Source: Vibrio tasmaniensis 1F-187
GTDB lineage: Bacteria; Pseudomonadota; Gammaproteobacteria; Enterobacterales; Vibrionaceae
Direction: 5' to 3'
DNA length: 64,000 nt
Assembly (NCBI RefSeq): GCF_000272405.2
Contig: NZ_AJZM02000220.1
Coordinates: forward strand, 32,340-96,339
Below, piece by piece: positions 8,539 to 18,101 of the stretch. Under the pieces are notes generated by a model, which did no database searches, was not told the origin of the DNA, and worked only from the letters and a program-made list of their open reading frames with translations. Position 1 is the stretch's first letter. Each line of letters begins with the position of its first letter. The translations under genes and the position numbers were made by a program.

Positions 8539-9929
8539 TACAGCCTCCCTAGCTGTTTATGCCACATTGTTGCATTGTTTCCTTGTCGAGAAATCCACAC
8601 CAAAGTGGTCTGCCCTTCTCGAATATCAAAGTCATACGTTTTAGCGCCCGCTTCTAACGTATATTGACCACTGTTTGCTACAAACGTGCTGGTCTTTATT
8701 TCCGCAGGCAAAGATTGCCAGCTTCGAGTGTCTGGTTGTTCCGTGAATGCATTCCAGACGTTGAACAAAATGTTACCGACATCGTTACCTTGAGTTGCTT
8801 CTTTACGAATGCGGTCTTTCGCGACCACACGTAACGCTTGGCGAATAACAATGCTCGTCATACGTTCAGATAAATCATTCTGCGCCATCGCATTCACATC
8901 CGTAATCAAATGCTCAGACAACGGTTGCCCGCTGATTCGTAGCGCAGAAAAGCGTTCTACGCTTTGGCTCGGATAATATGGCAGCGCCAGAGAGTATATT
9001 GCGCCCTGATCGCGACTGTCATAAATAGGTAAATCTAATCGCCAACTGTCCATCGCTTGAACTGCACTTTGTTCTTGAAGCACAATTACTCGCCCTTCGC
9101 TTGCCCCTAACTTAGATGACTGTTTGTAGCGCTTTTTCAGTGTTGCTAAATCTTGTCGCATGCCTAAGCGAGCAGCTGTTGCCATGGTTCTATCGATGAT
9201 TTCTTGATTCTCAGGCATGATGGCCAAAGCTCGTCGATAGTCCACATAAGCGCTGTTCAGATCGTTAGATGCTTCGTAAAGCAGACCAGACAAAAACATC
9301 AAATACGCATTTTGCACAGATTGCAGCTTTTTACCCGCATCAGGATAATTCGCAAGAATACTACCCACGTTGGCAGACAACCCTTGAGATTTTGCATCGC
9401 TTGCAGCACTTTCTAACTCAGCTTCACGTTGCTTCTTGGCTTGTTCCTGAACTTGGTTAGCACGACGCATTTCGATCACCGCACCTTCTAAGTCGTTTTT
9501 CTTTAAATAATTCAAACCAAGATATAAATGCAGAAAGCCCAACTCATAATCGGCTGGCACATACTCGGTAATATTGTCATTCACAGCCAACGCGCCGACA
9601 CTGGTTGCACTGTCTGATACAGAGATCACCGCTTTACTTTGCTGATCTTTTACTGCCTGATCGGCCAGTTCGAGCGACGACTTACTCTCAGGATATTTTT
9701 GATCAAGTAGATTAATTCTACCTTTTTCAAAGTTATCAAGAATGTCACCTGCTGCGTAATCTGGTAACTCTTGTTGAGCCGTTGAATAATCCCCAGACTT
9801 GACTGCTTGGTAAATTTCTTTGTTTTGCGCGCTGTAATGACTGAACAGGCTCCCTGCCGACATATTCGCACAACCCGCTGTCAACGCCGATAACAGGGCA
9901 ATGGAAGCGAATCTAAACTGGTGCTTCAC
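8538..9929 (-). CDS. COG3014-type lipoprotein with TPR-like repeats
   Basis: This 463-aa lipoprotein has a signal peptide with lipobox LTAGC at residues 16-20. Residues about 25-260 are helical with TPR-like units (YELGFLHLYLGLNYLKKNDLEGAVIEMRRA; SAYVDYRRALAIMPENQEI), and the C-terminal half is mixed alpha/beta. No enzymatic motif is seen. It is present at this position in other Vibrio, between hinT and ycfL, and is absent from the E. coli version of the cluster. It is the first gene of a three-gene unit with ycfL (1-bp overlap) and lpoB. Its leader contains a long-range inverted repeat. Confidence 0.8.
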   Translation of the reverse strand: MKHQFRFASIALLSALTAGCANMSAGSLFSHYSAQNKEIYQAVKSGDYSTAQQELPDYAAGDILDNFEKGRINLLDQKYPESKSSLELADQAVKDQQSKAVISVSDSATSVGALAVNDNITEYVPADYELGFLHLYLGLNYLKKNDLEGAVIEMRRANQVQEQAKKQREAELESAASDAKSQGLSANVGSILANYPDAGKKLQSVQNAYLMFLSGLLYEASNDLNSAYVDYRRALAIMPENQEIIDRTMATAARLGMRQDLATLKKRYKQSSKLGASEGRVIVLQEQSAVQAMDSWRLDLPIYDSRDQGAIYSLALPYYPSQSVERFSALRISGQPLSEHLITDVNAMAQNDLSERMTSIVIRQALRVVAKDRIRKEATQGNDVGNILFNVWNAFTEQPDTRSWQSLPAEIKTSTFVANSGQYTLEAGAKTYDFDIREGQTTLVWISRQGNNATMWHKQLGRL

Positions 9930-9953
9930 TTATCGTCTCCGTGCATGTTTAAA

Positions 9954-10059
9954 ATGCCAACTTTGTTAAAAGGATCTTAAGCAAGTGGATACCTTGCTTT
10001 TTAGGCTCTACCTAATCGATGCCGATATTCAGACAACAGATAAAACTAAAAGTTGGCAT
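9954..10059. repeat. Long-range inverted repeat in the COG3014 leader
   Basis: ATGCCAACTTT at 9954-9964 and its exact complement AAAGTTGGCAT at 10049-10059 are separated by about 84 nt. Inside is a smaller hairpin AAGCAAG/CTTGCTT (9979-9999) with a T-run on the plus strand. Confidence 0.7.
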
Positions 10060-10157
10060 ACAAACAACAAATTTTCCAACTCGCTGTTTATGTTAATTAA
10101 CCATTAACTTGTATTAACGAGATCATTAACTGTTTCGTTAGCTTATTAGCCTTTTAA

Positions 10158-10508
10158 TTAACTCATTAAAAGCGGACCAAGCGGGCGGCCACCAACCAAA
10201 TGCATGTGAATATGGTAAACCTCTTGGCCACCGTGAGAATTGCAGTTCACAATAAGACGATAGCCATCTTCTGCAATGCCTTCTTCTTTTGCTAACTTAC
10301 GAGCAACAGTAAACATACGTCCCATCATTGCTTCATCTTCCGTTTCAACATCATTCGTTGTTGGAATCAGCTTGTTAGGAATAATTAGAATATGACTAGG
10401 AGCACGAGGGTTAATATCGCGAAATGCGGTTACTAAATCGTCTTGGTATAGTAGATCTGCTGGGATTTCTTTATTGATGATCTTACTAAAAATGGTTTCT
10501 TCAGCCAT
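10158..10508 (-). CDS. hinT: HIT-family purine nucleoside phosphoramidase HinT
   Basis: The 116-aa protein has the HIT signature HIHMHLVGG with the histidine triad near residues 101-105, and the N-terminal [21 protein letters not shown] typical of HinT. HinT hydrolyses AMP-N bonds such as aminoacyl-adenylates and adenosine phosphoramidates in the cytosol. The length is normal. It heads the hinT-COG3014-ycfL-lpoB array with a 228-bp gap before the lipoprotein gene. The region just after its stop is filled with ATTAAC copies spaced 10-12 bp. Confidence 0.95.
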   Translation of the reverse strand: MAEETIFSKIINKEIPADLLYQDDLVTAFRDINPRAPSHILIIPNKLIPTTNDVETEDEAMMGRMFTVARKLAKEEGIAEDGYRLIVNCNSHGGQEVYHIHMHLVGGRPLGPLLMS

Positions 10509-10783
10509 GTGTCTCTCCGATAAAACATTTATTTTTTAATGCTTTGAGTATGCGCTATGCCGCATCAAACCACAATAAACCTGCTTTAAAGCATAATAAA
10601 AAACACCGTTCAAATCAAAAAAAACACGCCTTACCTCTCAAGAACAGCATATTGGCTAGGACAAAGGGCTATTTTTGACGTGTGCGTCATAAAATGCGTA
10701 AGCCGAGCTCAATAGAATCCTGATAATTTTGTTAGTTTTGTTTTGACCTGGTATTAGGTCCACATTTATTTAGGGAGAAAGTC

Positions 10784-12775
10784 ATGAAGGGATCTGTGAT
10801 CAAGCGTATGTACGCTGGTTTCGCACTGATCATCATCATGTTCGCAGTCACGATAACCATCATGATGAGCAGCATGAATCAGATACATAGCAACTTTGAG
10901 AGCGTCTCAAAAGTCTCATTGCCGCTGGTTGCGCTTTCAAACCAAACAAGTGTCCAATTACTTTCCGCTGACAAGTCATTTAAAGACTTCTTAACCACAC
11001 AAAATTCTGAGCGTATGTCTGCAATGCGTACAGAGTTTGCTGCATCACAAAACGCTTTTTCTGAAGTTCTAGGTAGCCTAGAAACAGCAAGCCAAGACAA
11101 TACCTCGCTCACTGAGCGCATCACGCAATTAAGAGCGATGGAAGAACGTTACTTCACCGAAGCAGATGAAGCGATGAACAATTATATCGCTATGTTTGAG
11201 GCGCAAGAGCAAGTACAAAAAGCATCACGTGATTTCCAACGCTTACATTCAGAATTGACCGTTGGCATGAAAGAGTACGTTGCCGACCAAAAAAGCATCT
11301 CTGTAAAAGTGATGGCAAAGAGCTACTTTATTAAACTACAAGACGCCGAGGTGATTACCTCTGATGCACTAGCAAGTTCTGATGTTGCCTTCGTACAAAA
11401 AGCCGTCAACCAAAACAAAAAGGCCGTTACCCACCTAAACTACGCGTACCGTGGCTTAGCGACACAATTGCCTGCGATTAAAAATGTTTTCGATGAATCG
11501 GTTAAAAATTTCACCAAAGACGTGGGACAAAAAGGCGGTGTTTTAGATAAACATAATAACTATCTGAAAGCGAAAGAAGCCTTGTACATCAACATTGCTA
11601 ATCTAGCCGTTGAAGTCGACCAAGCAATGGCGGTACTGGATTCTTTCAACGTCACAGCGGAAGAGCAACTCAACTCATCATTAGCAGATGCGAGCAGCAT
11701 CTACGACAACGGTCTATTCAAAGCGATTGCAATTGGCATTGTTGTCACCGTATTCGCTGCAGCAATTGGTTACCACATTGCACATAGTGTAAGAGAGCCA
11801 CTAACGCGTATCCTAGGTACATTAGAAGGCCTGACTGAAGGAGATATGACTCAGCGTATCGATATTCGATACGACAACGAATTCAGCCGAGTAAGCCGTC
11901 ACATCAATACCTTAGCCGACAACCTGCACAATATTCTGGTGAAACTGAATGACGCTTCAGATGACCTAACCAATACTGCAAGCGTAAACCAAAAAACCTC
12001 TTCTGAGACACAGGCTCAATTGAACAGTCAGCGTGAACAAACAGCAACCGTCGCAACGGCAATGACACAAATGTCTCACTCTGTACAAGAAGTAGCAAAC
12101 AGCGCACAAAGCTCATTAACTATGGTTCAACAAGTAGAATCGGCTTCTGAATCAGGTCGCCAGGTCATGAACACCAACATCAGTACCATTAATCAACTTG
12201 AGGTACGTCTGACTGAATCCGTGGGTGCTGTAGGCGAGCTACAACAAATGAGTAGCCAGATTGGCTCTATCCTCGATGTTATTCGTGGTATTGCTGATCA
12301 AACCAACCTACTTGCACTCAACGCAGCAATCGAGGCCGCACGCGCTGGTGAACAAGGCCGTGGATTTGCTGTAGTTGCAGATGAAGTCCGAGTACTGGCA
12401 CAAAAGACAACTCAATCGACGTCTGAAATTGAGACCATGATCAGTAACCTACAATCAAGTTCTAAAACAGCAAGTAATGTGATTGAAAGCTGCATGAGCG
12501 ATATGGATATGTCGGTTGAACAAGCTTCAAGTGCTAATAGTGCTATGGAAGAAATTCAGGCATTGATTCTAGAAATCAGTCGAATGAGTACGCACATTTC
12601 TCAAGCCGCGGCTGAGCAGAGTGAAACTTCGGGTGATATCGCGCGTAACATTGAAGACATCAACCAGATTGCTGATAAGAGTTATCAAGCGATGTCATCA
12701 ATTGCAGAGGCAAGCCAAAACCTAACAATTCTGGCAAACCAGCAAGGCGATTTAGTTCATCAATTCAAGCTATAA
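10784..12775 (+). CDS. Methyl-accepting chemotaxis protein
   Basis: This 663-aa chemoreceptor has TM1 at residues about 11-30, a periplasmic helical sensor of about 270 residues (longer than the four-helix type, consistent with a helical bimodular or similar domain), TM2 at about 309-332, a HAMP domain to about 386, and a cytoplasmic coiled-coil. Its signalling tip, [20 protein letters not shown], lies near residues 503-522. There is no C-terminal NWETF-type CheR tether. The ligand cannot be read. The start follows AGGGAGAAAGTC, and an inverted repeat TGACG-N4-CGTCA lies about 100 bp upstream. It is monocistronic with its own terminator. Confidence 0.95.
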   Translation: MKGSVIKRMYAGFALIIIMFAVTITIMMSSMNQIHSNFESVSKVSLPLVALSNQTSVQLLSADKSFKDFLTTQNSERMSAMRTEFAASQNAFSEVLGSLETASQDNTSLTERITQLRAMEERYFTEADEAMNNYIAMFEAQEQVQKASRDFQRLHSELTVGMKEYVADQKSISVKVMAKSYFIKLQDAEVITSDALASSDVAFVQKAVNQNKKAVTHLNYAYRGLATQLPAIKNVFDESVKNFTKDVGQKGGVLDKHNNYLKAKEALYINIANLAVEVDQAMAVLDSFNVTAEEQLNSSLADASSIYDNGLFKAIAIGIVVTVFAAAIGYHIAHSVREPLTRILGTLEGLTEGDMTQRIDIRYDNEFSRVSRHINTLADNLHNILVKLNDASDDLTNTASVNQKTSSETQAQLNSQREQTATVATAMTQMSHSVQEVANSAQSSLTMVQQVESASESGRQVMNTNISTINQLEVRLTESVGAVGELQQMSSQIGSILDVIRGIADQTNLLALNAAIEAARAGEQGRGFAVVADEVRVLAQKTTQSTSEIETMISNLQSSSKTASNVIESCMSDMDMSVEQASSANSAMEEIQALILEISRMSTHISQAAAEQSETSGDIARNIEDINQIADKSYQAMSSIAEASQNLTILANQQGDLVHQFKL

Positions 12776-12846
12776 GTAAACGAAGAACCAATAGATATTC
12801 ACCTGAAATGTTGGGATATCTCACCCAATAGTGATAACTAATTGAA

Positions 12847-12883
12847 CAAGGGCAACTTTTATCAAGGGTTGCCCTTGTTTTTT
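12847..12883 (+). terminator. Terminator after the chemoreceptor gene
   Basis: Ten-bp perfect stem CAAGGGCAAC/GTTGCCCTTG with an 11-nt loop and a T6 tail. Confidence 0.92.
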
Positions 12884-12971
12884 ATGAGCTTTGTCATTAT
12901 ATGATGATAAAGGCTTGCTGCTTCCCGTTTTTCTTTCACCTTTATGAGCGAGCCGCTATTAAGGAATTTAT

Positions 12972-14138
12972 ATGGCTGTTCATGTTGGCATTATCGATCA
13001 AGACCCCATTCGGTTGATCACCCCACTACTCGACAACCGAACGATCAGCACTCACATCGTGTTCATCGGTGACAAAAATCAAATCAGTATCTATCAACGC
13101 TTAGACAGCGTTTTGCAGAAGCGTGATATTACGAGTGAATTTTTCGAGATTCCAACTATCGTAAACACCTCTGCAATTAAAGAATCGATCCAAAACCTTG
13201 CTGAAGACTTAAAAGCTCGGGGACAAGAAGTGAAGCTCAACGCAAGTTGTGGCCTTCGTCACCGCCTACTGTCTGTCTATGAAGTATTTCGTACTTACCA
13301 CTGGCCAATCTTTGTTGTTGAACCAAACAGTGACAAGCTGTGCTGGCTCTACCCGAATGGGAAAGAAGACGCACAAGTTCAAGACCGCATCACTATCGAT
13401 GACTACTTAACGGTATTCGGTGCTCGTGGTGAATTCAGCGATGTACAACTGTCTCCGCAACTTGACCAAAAACTGTATGAACTGGGTGAGCGTTGGGCAA
13501 GTAACGCATTAGAATTAGGCCCAGGCCTTGCTACATTGAACTACCTTGCAACGACCTGCCGTAAAGAACAGAGGCTTGATGTGGGCTTGTCTGAGAAGCA
13601 ACAAGGTTATCGCGAGCTGAACATGCTGTTGAGCGATTTGGTTGAAGCTAAGATTGCCACTTATGACAATGGTATTTTGACGTTTGCCAATGAAGACGCG
13701 CGACGCTTCTCAAACGGCGAATGGCTTGAGACATTGGTTCATAGCACCGTAAAGCAGATCCAAGATGACATGCCGACCATTCAAGACCGCTCTTTGAATG
13801 TTCAGGTTTATCGTCAACTCGGTGAGCGTGAGGTTCGTAATGAGCTTGATGTTGCTTCTGTAGTGAACAATAAGCTGCACATCATCGAGTGTAAGACCAA
13901 AGGTATGCGAGATGATGGCGATGATACCTTGTACAAGCTGGAATCGCTCAGAGACCTGCTAGGTGGCCTACAGGCCCGTGCAATGTTGGTGAGCTTCCGC
14001 CCTCTTCGTCATAATGACATCACACGAGCAGAAGATCTTGGCCTTGCATTGATTGGCCCTGACGAATTAAAAGATCTTAAAACACATCTCGCGGCATGGT
14101 TTACCGCTGCCGGTGGTGATGAAGATTTAGAGTGCTAA
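12972..14138 (+). CDS. DUF1887 / VC1899-type protein: CARF-like domain fused to PD-(D/E)XK nuclease
   Basis: This 388-aa cytosolic protein belongs to the family of V. cholerae VC1899, whose structure (PDB 1XMX) is the template for the Card1/Can2-type CRISPR ancillary nucleases. Residues 1-140 form a Rossmann-like CARF domain with the ligand-site segment LNASCGLRH at 89-97. A middle winged-helix-like part follows. The C-terminal restriction-endonuclease domain carries Asp293 in ELDVA and Glu306-x-Lys308 in IIECKTKG, the full PD-(D/E)XK set. All key residues appear present. No cas gene or array occurs in this window, and the gene is flanked by ordinary core genes, so its activating nucleotide and target are unknown. 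Confidence 0.88.
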   Translation: MAVHVGIIDQDPIRLITPLLDNRTISTHIVFIGDKNQISIYQRLDSVLQKRDITSEFFEIPTIVNTSAIKESIQNLAEDLKARGQEVKLNASCGLRHRLLSVYEVFRTYHWPIFVVEPNSDKLCWLYPNGKEDAQVQDRITIDDYLTVFGARGEFSDVQLSPQLDQKLYELGERWASNALELGPGLATLNYLATTCRKEQRLDVGLSEKQQGYRELNMLLSDLVEAKIATYDNGILTFANEDARRFSNGEWLETLVHSTVKQIQDDMPTIQDRSLNVQVYRQLGEREVRNELDVASVVNNKLHIIECKTKGMRDDGDDTLYKLESLRDLLGGLQARAMLVSFRPLRHNDITRAEDLGLALIGPDELKDLKTHLAAWFTAAGGDEDLEC

Positions 14139-14173
14139 TTTAAGAAACTCGAACATATCGAATTCTCAAAAAC

Positions 14174-14210
14174 AAAAAGGCGAATGACCGCTTAAGTCAC
14201 TCGCCTTTTT
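14174..14210. terminator. Terminator after the DUF1887 gene
   Basis: Ten-bp stem AAAAAGGCGA/TCGCCTTTTT with a further TGA-C extension inside. A/T tracts on both sides suggest it can act in both directions. Confidence 0.88.
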
Positions 14211-14273
14211 TGTACCCGTAACGATTATGCCAATCGTAGTAAATGACTTATATCCACTACCCCGCCCGTATTG

Positions 14274-14372
14274 ACAAGGTCTAAACTTTACAGCATCTAG
14301 ATGTTCACAAGGTTTAGAGCTCACAAGGTCTACGTTTACAAAGTCTAAAGCTCGCAAGGTAAAAAGCTCAAA
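14274..14372. repeat. Degenerate tandem repeat in the DUF1887/udp spacer, about 16 bp
   Basis: Copies resembling ACAAGGTCTAAAGCT start at 14274, 14307, 14323, 14338 and 14354, a period of 15-16 bp after the first gap. They lie between two terminators and code for nothing evident. Confidence 0.65.
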
Positions 14373-14391
14373 GGACTTGTAAACACCCAAA

Positions 14392-14423
14392 AAAATGGCC
14401 ACATCATTCGATGTGGCCATTTT
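14392..14423 (-). terminator. Terminator downstream of udp
   Basis: Fourteen-bp perfect stem AAAATGGCCACATC/GATGTGGCCATTTT with loop ATTC. On the minus strand a T-run follows. Confidence 0.92.
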
Positions 14424-14445
14424 CAAAATTTGAAGTCATTTTAAG

Positions 14446-14512
14446 ACTTAAAGCACTTGAAAACTTAAAGCACTTGAAAACTAAAAGTACTGTTACCGAC
14501 TTAAAGCATTTT
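14446..14512. repeat. Tandem repeat of the udp 3' end
   Basis: ACTTAAAGCACTTGAAA occurs twice in exact tandem at 14446-14462 and 14463-14479 (17 bp). A decayed third copy is near 14480. The udp terminus itself, ACTTAAAGCATTTT at 14499-14512 including the stop codon, is the related unit. Confidence 0.85.
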
Positions 14513-15259
14513 ACGAGCAGCTTCTACAACCACTTTGATTGAGCGCGCTTCCGTTACTTTTAGTGTCTCGTGATCAGGTATCTCTTTTTGAGTACGGTTG
14601 ATGATCACACCAGCAACACAACCTGCTTTCAAACCAGAACTTGCACACATTGTTAGTAGCGTTGCAGATTCCATTTCGAAGTTAAGAACACCCATGTCTT
14701 GCCATTCTTGCATAGAACCTTGGAAACGCTTAACCACGCGACCAGAGAACGTGTCGTAACGCTCTTGACCTGGGTAGAAAGTGTCACTTGAAGCGGTTAC
14801 GCCCATGTGAACTGCTGCGCCTGATTCTTCAACTGCTGCTTTCATTGCTGTAGCAACTTCGAAGTCAGCAACTGCTGGGAACTCCATAGGAGCGAAGTGC
14901 AGGCTAGCGCCGTCTAGACGAACAGAACCCGTAGAAACAATCATGTCACCCACGTTTACGTGAGGTTGGATCGCACCAGTAGTCCCAACACGTAGGAAAG
15001 TACGAACGCCAAGCTGAGCAAGCTCTTCAACTGCGATAGAAGTAGATGGGCCGCCGATACCTGTTGAACATACAACAACTGGCTTACCGTCTAGCTCTGC
15101 GCGGTAAAGCGTGTATTCACGGTGACTCGCAAGAAATACGGGATTCTCCATCTCTTCTGCAATTTTTTGCACACGAGCAGGATCACCAGGAATGATCGCA
15201 AGAGTAGCACCGTTAAGATCTGCTTCAGTAACACCTAAGTGGAAAACAGCTTGAGACAT
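14501..15259 (-). CDS. udp: Uridine phosphorylase
   Basis: Udp reversibly phosphorolyses uridine to uracil and ribose-1-phosphate in pyrimidine salvage. The 252-aa protein aligns along its length with E. coli Udp. The phosphate-binding segment is GDPARV near 27-32, the conserved block [18 protein letters not shown] follows near 69-86, and the nucleoside-binding MESATLLTM lies near 196. The hexameric PNP/UDP fold and length are normal. A good CRP-like site sits about 100 bp upstream, fitting the known cAMP-CRP control of udp in enterobacteria. Confidence 0.97.
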   Translation of the reverse strand: MSQAVFHLGVTEADLNGATLAIIPGDPARVQKIAEEMENPVFLASHREYTLYRAELDGKPVVVCSTGIGGPSTSIAVEELAQLGVRTFLRVGTTGAIQPHVNVGDMIVSTGSVRLDGASLHFAPMEFPAVADFEVATAMKAAVEESGAAVHMGVTASSDTFYPGQERYDTFSGRVVKRFQGSMQEWQDMGVLNFEMESATLLTMCASSGLKAGCVAGVIINRTQKEIPDHETLKVTEARSIKVVVEAARKML

Positions 15260-15356
15260 AGTTCGCTCCTTTTGGCTTATTGGGCTTTTTACCCTTATTT
15301 AAGCTCATAGTAAATTCGTGGGGTACGAACACACTCTAACCAAGCTCATAATGAAA

Positions 15357-15378
15357 TGAAGTGACGAACATCACACCA
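15357..15378 (-). promoter_or_regulatory. CRP-like operator upstream of udp
   Basis: GTGA-CGAACA-TCACA matches the CRP consensus TGTGA-N6-TCACA except at the first base. Confidence 0.7.
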
Positions 15379-15469
15379 ATGATCGCAACAACATTTCAGG
15401 TTTCACGAAAAACCGATTGGCATCACAAAAATAAGCAATCCGAACGGCTGCGTTGCATACTAATGAGAC

Positions 15470-15507
15470 AAAAAACGCCTTTAACGTATGACCGCTAAAG
15501 GCGCTTT
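15470..15507 (-). terminator. Terminator downstream of the zinc ATPase gene
   Basis: On the minus strand the stem GCGCCTTTA/TAAAGGCGT, extended at its inner end, is followed by a six-T run. Confidence 0.8.
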
Positions 15508-15572
15508 TATGCGAGATGCTTCTTATATAAGACGCTTTTAAAATTAAGAGCGTCTATGTCTGAGAGCTGAAC

Positions 15573-17930
15573 TTAATCCGCTTTAGACTTGAATCGAAGC
15601 AGGCGCAGTGCGTTGAGTGTCACCAGTGCTGTCGCGCCACTATCTGCAAGAACGGCAACCCAAAGCCCGGTAATACCAAGCAAACTGGTCACCAAGAACA
15701 CACCTTTCAAACCGAGCGCTAGTGCTACGTTTTGACGAATGTTATTCATAGTCGCTTGCGACAATTCAATCATCGCGGGCAGCTCAGTTAAACGGTTGTG
15801 AGTCAGTGCTGAATCTGCCGTTTCAAGCGCAACATCAGTACCTCCCCCCATAGCAATACCTACATTCGCCGTTTTCATTGCTGGCGCATCGTTGATGCCA
15901 TCACCGACCATAGCAACGTGTGACTGTTGAGATAACTCTTCAACATAAGACACCTTGTCACTTGGAAGCAGGCTCGCTTTATATTGCATACCAATTTTGC
16001 TGCTGATCGCTGCTGCGCTTCGTGGGTTGTCCCCTGTGAGCATGATAGATTGAATACCCAAGTAATTAAGTCGTTCAATCGCAAGCTTAGCGTCACTACG
16101 TAACGTATCTTGCCAAGCAATCAAACCAATCACAGTCGTAGCTTGTTCTGTTGACTCTTCTAGATCTTTAAGCTCAAGAGCAACCACAACCGTCTTGCCC
16201 TCGCCTTCTAATGCTTCTACCTGAGAAACCACATCGGGTCCAAGAGCGAACGTGACTTTAGACGGTGATAAAACCTGATACTTAACACCATCGACATCGC
16301 CTTCAACACCGCTACCAATGAGCGCTTTCTTGTTGTGTGACTCAGGGATCTCAACATTCAGCTCTTTAACTTTAGCGACAAGCGATTGCGCCAAAGGATG
16401 AGTCGAACCAACTTCAATCGCCCCAACTACACGAAGCATCGCGTCTTGTTTCCAACCTGATAGAGGTTGAATATCCGTAACCTGAGGCTTACCTTCAGTC
16501 AGCGTACCTGTCTTATCAAAGGCAATCGTTTGAATTTTCCCTAACTGCTCTAGTGCCACGCCGCCTTTAATTAATGCGCCACGTTTCGCCGCTGCTGCTA
16601 AACCAGAAGTAATTGCAGCAGGTGTCGAGATAACCAACGCACACGGACAAGCAATCAACAATAGAGCTAGACCTCGGTAAACCCAGGTTTCCCAAGGCTG
16701 CGCGAACAGCAATGGTGGGGTGATGATGACCAACAGAGCCACCAACATCATTAGTGGTGTGTACCAGCGGCTAAACTTATCGAGGAAACGTTCAAGCGGT
16801 GCTTTACGAGATTCTGCTTCTTCAATCAAGTGAAGAATACGGTCGATCGCATTCTCACCCTGTTTTGACGTGATGGTGATACGAACGACTTTATCGACCA
16901 CCACAGCACCAGCCATGATGCTGTTGCCTGCTATATGTTCGACAGGAACAGACTCACCCGTTAGCGCACTTTCATCAAAGCTCGCAGCGTCGGTAATAAG
17001 TTGACCATCAGCAGGTAAACGAGAACCCGCTGCCACTTCAATCACGTCACCAGGAGCAAGTTCACTTACTGCAACGTCAACACGGTCGCCGTTGATAATC
17101 TTGGTGGCATTTTCTGGCACCAATGCCATTAAGGCTTGAACACCACTTCTTGCTCTTGATGAAGCAAATGCCTCTAGACGCTCACCAATCAAAAACAGTA
17201 ACAGAACCATCGCAGCTTCAGCGGTTTCGCCAAGGTATAAAGCACCGAGCGCGGCAACACTCATTAAGGTTTCGATTGCAAACGGCGTACCTGAACGTGC
17301 CAACTGAACTGCTTTCTTGGCCACTGGATACAAACCAAGCAAACAGGTTACGGTAAACAAACCTTCACTTAGTTGAGGAGAAATACTTTTCAACAGTGCT
17401 GCGAAGAGCATTGCGGCTGCAATCGCTATAATTTCTAAATTAGGTTGGATATGAGCTTGCCAAAAAGTCTCGGGGTGCTGTTTTTCTTTTTTAGAACCAA
17501 CTTCCGAAAGAGGGAAGCCCGTTTTGATAGAGACCTGTTCAATGGTGTCGGCAAGACTTTCATTGTCGAATTTCACAACTAGCTTTTCGGTGGCAAAGAG
17601 AACTTTGGCTTGAATAACACCTTCAATGTTACTAACGGCTTTCTCTATTTTTTTAGCACAAGCTGGGCAGTCCATTCCTGAGACCAACCAACTTTTAGAA
17701 AATTGGGCATTTAAAGTTTGAGTAGAGGACTGACTGTCTTCTTCTCCACTGTCTGAACCACAACAATCATCTCCTGACGATGAAGACGCAGTAGCAGAAG
17801 AGCTGCAACATGAAGATGAAGTACCTGCTGCGGTAATGCTTGAAATTTTAGGGCTAGAGCAACTTGCTCCAGTCGCTTGTGGTTGAACGTCCACTTTTGT
17901 TGAGCGGCACGCTGCGTGTTTTGCGCACAT
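15573..17930 (-). CDS. zntA: Zn(II)/Cd(II)/Pb(II)-exporting P1B-type ATPase
   Basis: This 785-aa heavy-metal pump exports divalent metals from the cytosol. The N-terminal 60 residues are a Cys/Ser-rich tail (several CC pairs), followed by an HMA domain with GMDCPACAKKIEKAV, eight predicted TM segments, the CPC metal-site motif IACPCALVIS, the phosphorylation motif DKTGTLTEGKP, and MVGDGINDAPAM. The CPC triad with the ZntA-like layout argues for Zn/Cd rather than Cu. AAGGAGATACATT precedes the ATG. A MerR-type promoter lies directly upstream. No merR/zntR gene is in this window, so the regulator must act in trans. Confidence 0.93.
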   Translation of the reverse strand: MCAKHAACRSTKVDVQPQATGASCSSPKISSITAAGTSSSCCSSSATASSSSGDDCCGSDSGEEDSQSSTQTLNAQFSKSWLVSGMDCPACAKKIEKAVSNIEGVIQAKVLFATEKLVVKFDNESLADTIEQVSIKTGFPLSEVGSKKEKQHPETFWQAHIQPNLEIIAIAAAMLFAALLKSISPQLSEGLFTVTCLLGLYPVAKKAVQLARSGTPFAIETLMSVAALGALYLGETAEAAMVLLLFLIGERLEAFASSRARSGVQALMALVPENATKIINGDRVDVAVSELAPGDVIEVAAGSRLPADGQLITDAASFDESALTGESVPVEHIAGNSIMAGAVVVDKVVRITITSKQGENAIDRILHLIEEAESRKAPLERFLDKFSRWYTPLMMLVALLVIITPPLLFAQPWETWVYRGLALLLIACPCALVISTPAAITSGLAAAAKRGALIKGGVALEQLGKIQTIAFDKTGTLTEGKPQVTDIQPLSGWKQDAMLRVVGAIEVGSTHPLAQSLVAKVKELNVEIPESHNKKALIGSGVEGDVDGVKYQVLSPSKVTFALGPDVVSQVEALEGEGKTVVVALELKDLEESTEQATTVIGLIAWQDTLRSDAKLAIERLNYLGIQSIMLTGDNPRSAAAISSKIGMQYKASLLPSDKVSYVEELSQQSHVAMVGDGINDAPAMKTANVGIAMGGGTDVALETADSALTHNRLTELPAMIELSQATMNNIRQNVALALGLKGVFLVTSLLGITGLWVAVLADSGATALVTLNALRLLRFKSKAD

Positions 17931-18004
17931 AATGTATCTCCTTAATACTCAAAAGCCTTGAGGTTATTGCTCACTCATGAGCAACAGAACCTTAAGTACA
18001 ACAA

Positions 18005-18037
18005 AAGTATAAACCTTGGAGACTACTCCAAGGTCAA
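18005..18037 (-). promoter_or_regulatory. MerR/ZntR-type promoter-operator of zntA
   Basis: Perfect inverted repeat ACCTTGGA-N6-TCCAAGGT at 18013-18034. On the minus strand it lies between -35 TTGACC (18037-18032) and -10 TATACT (18011-18006) with a 20-bp spacer, the stretched spacing diagnostic of MerR-family activators. Confidence 0.88.
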
Positions 18038-18101
18038 GAACAAATTGTCCAAGACCAAGAAGAAATTTACAAACCAACTAATCTATATTGGAGTGTCGCT
18101 G

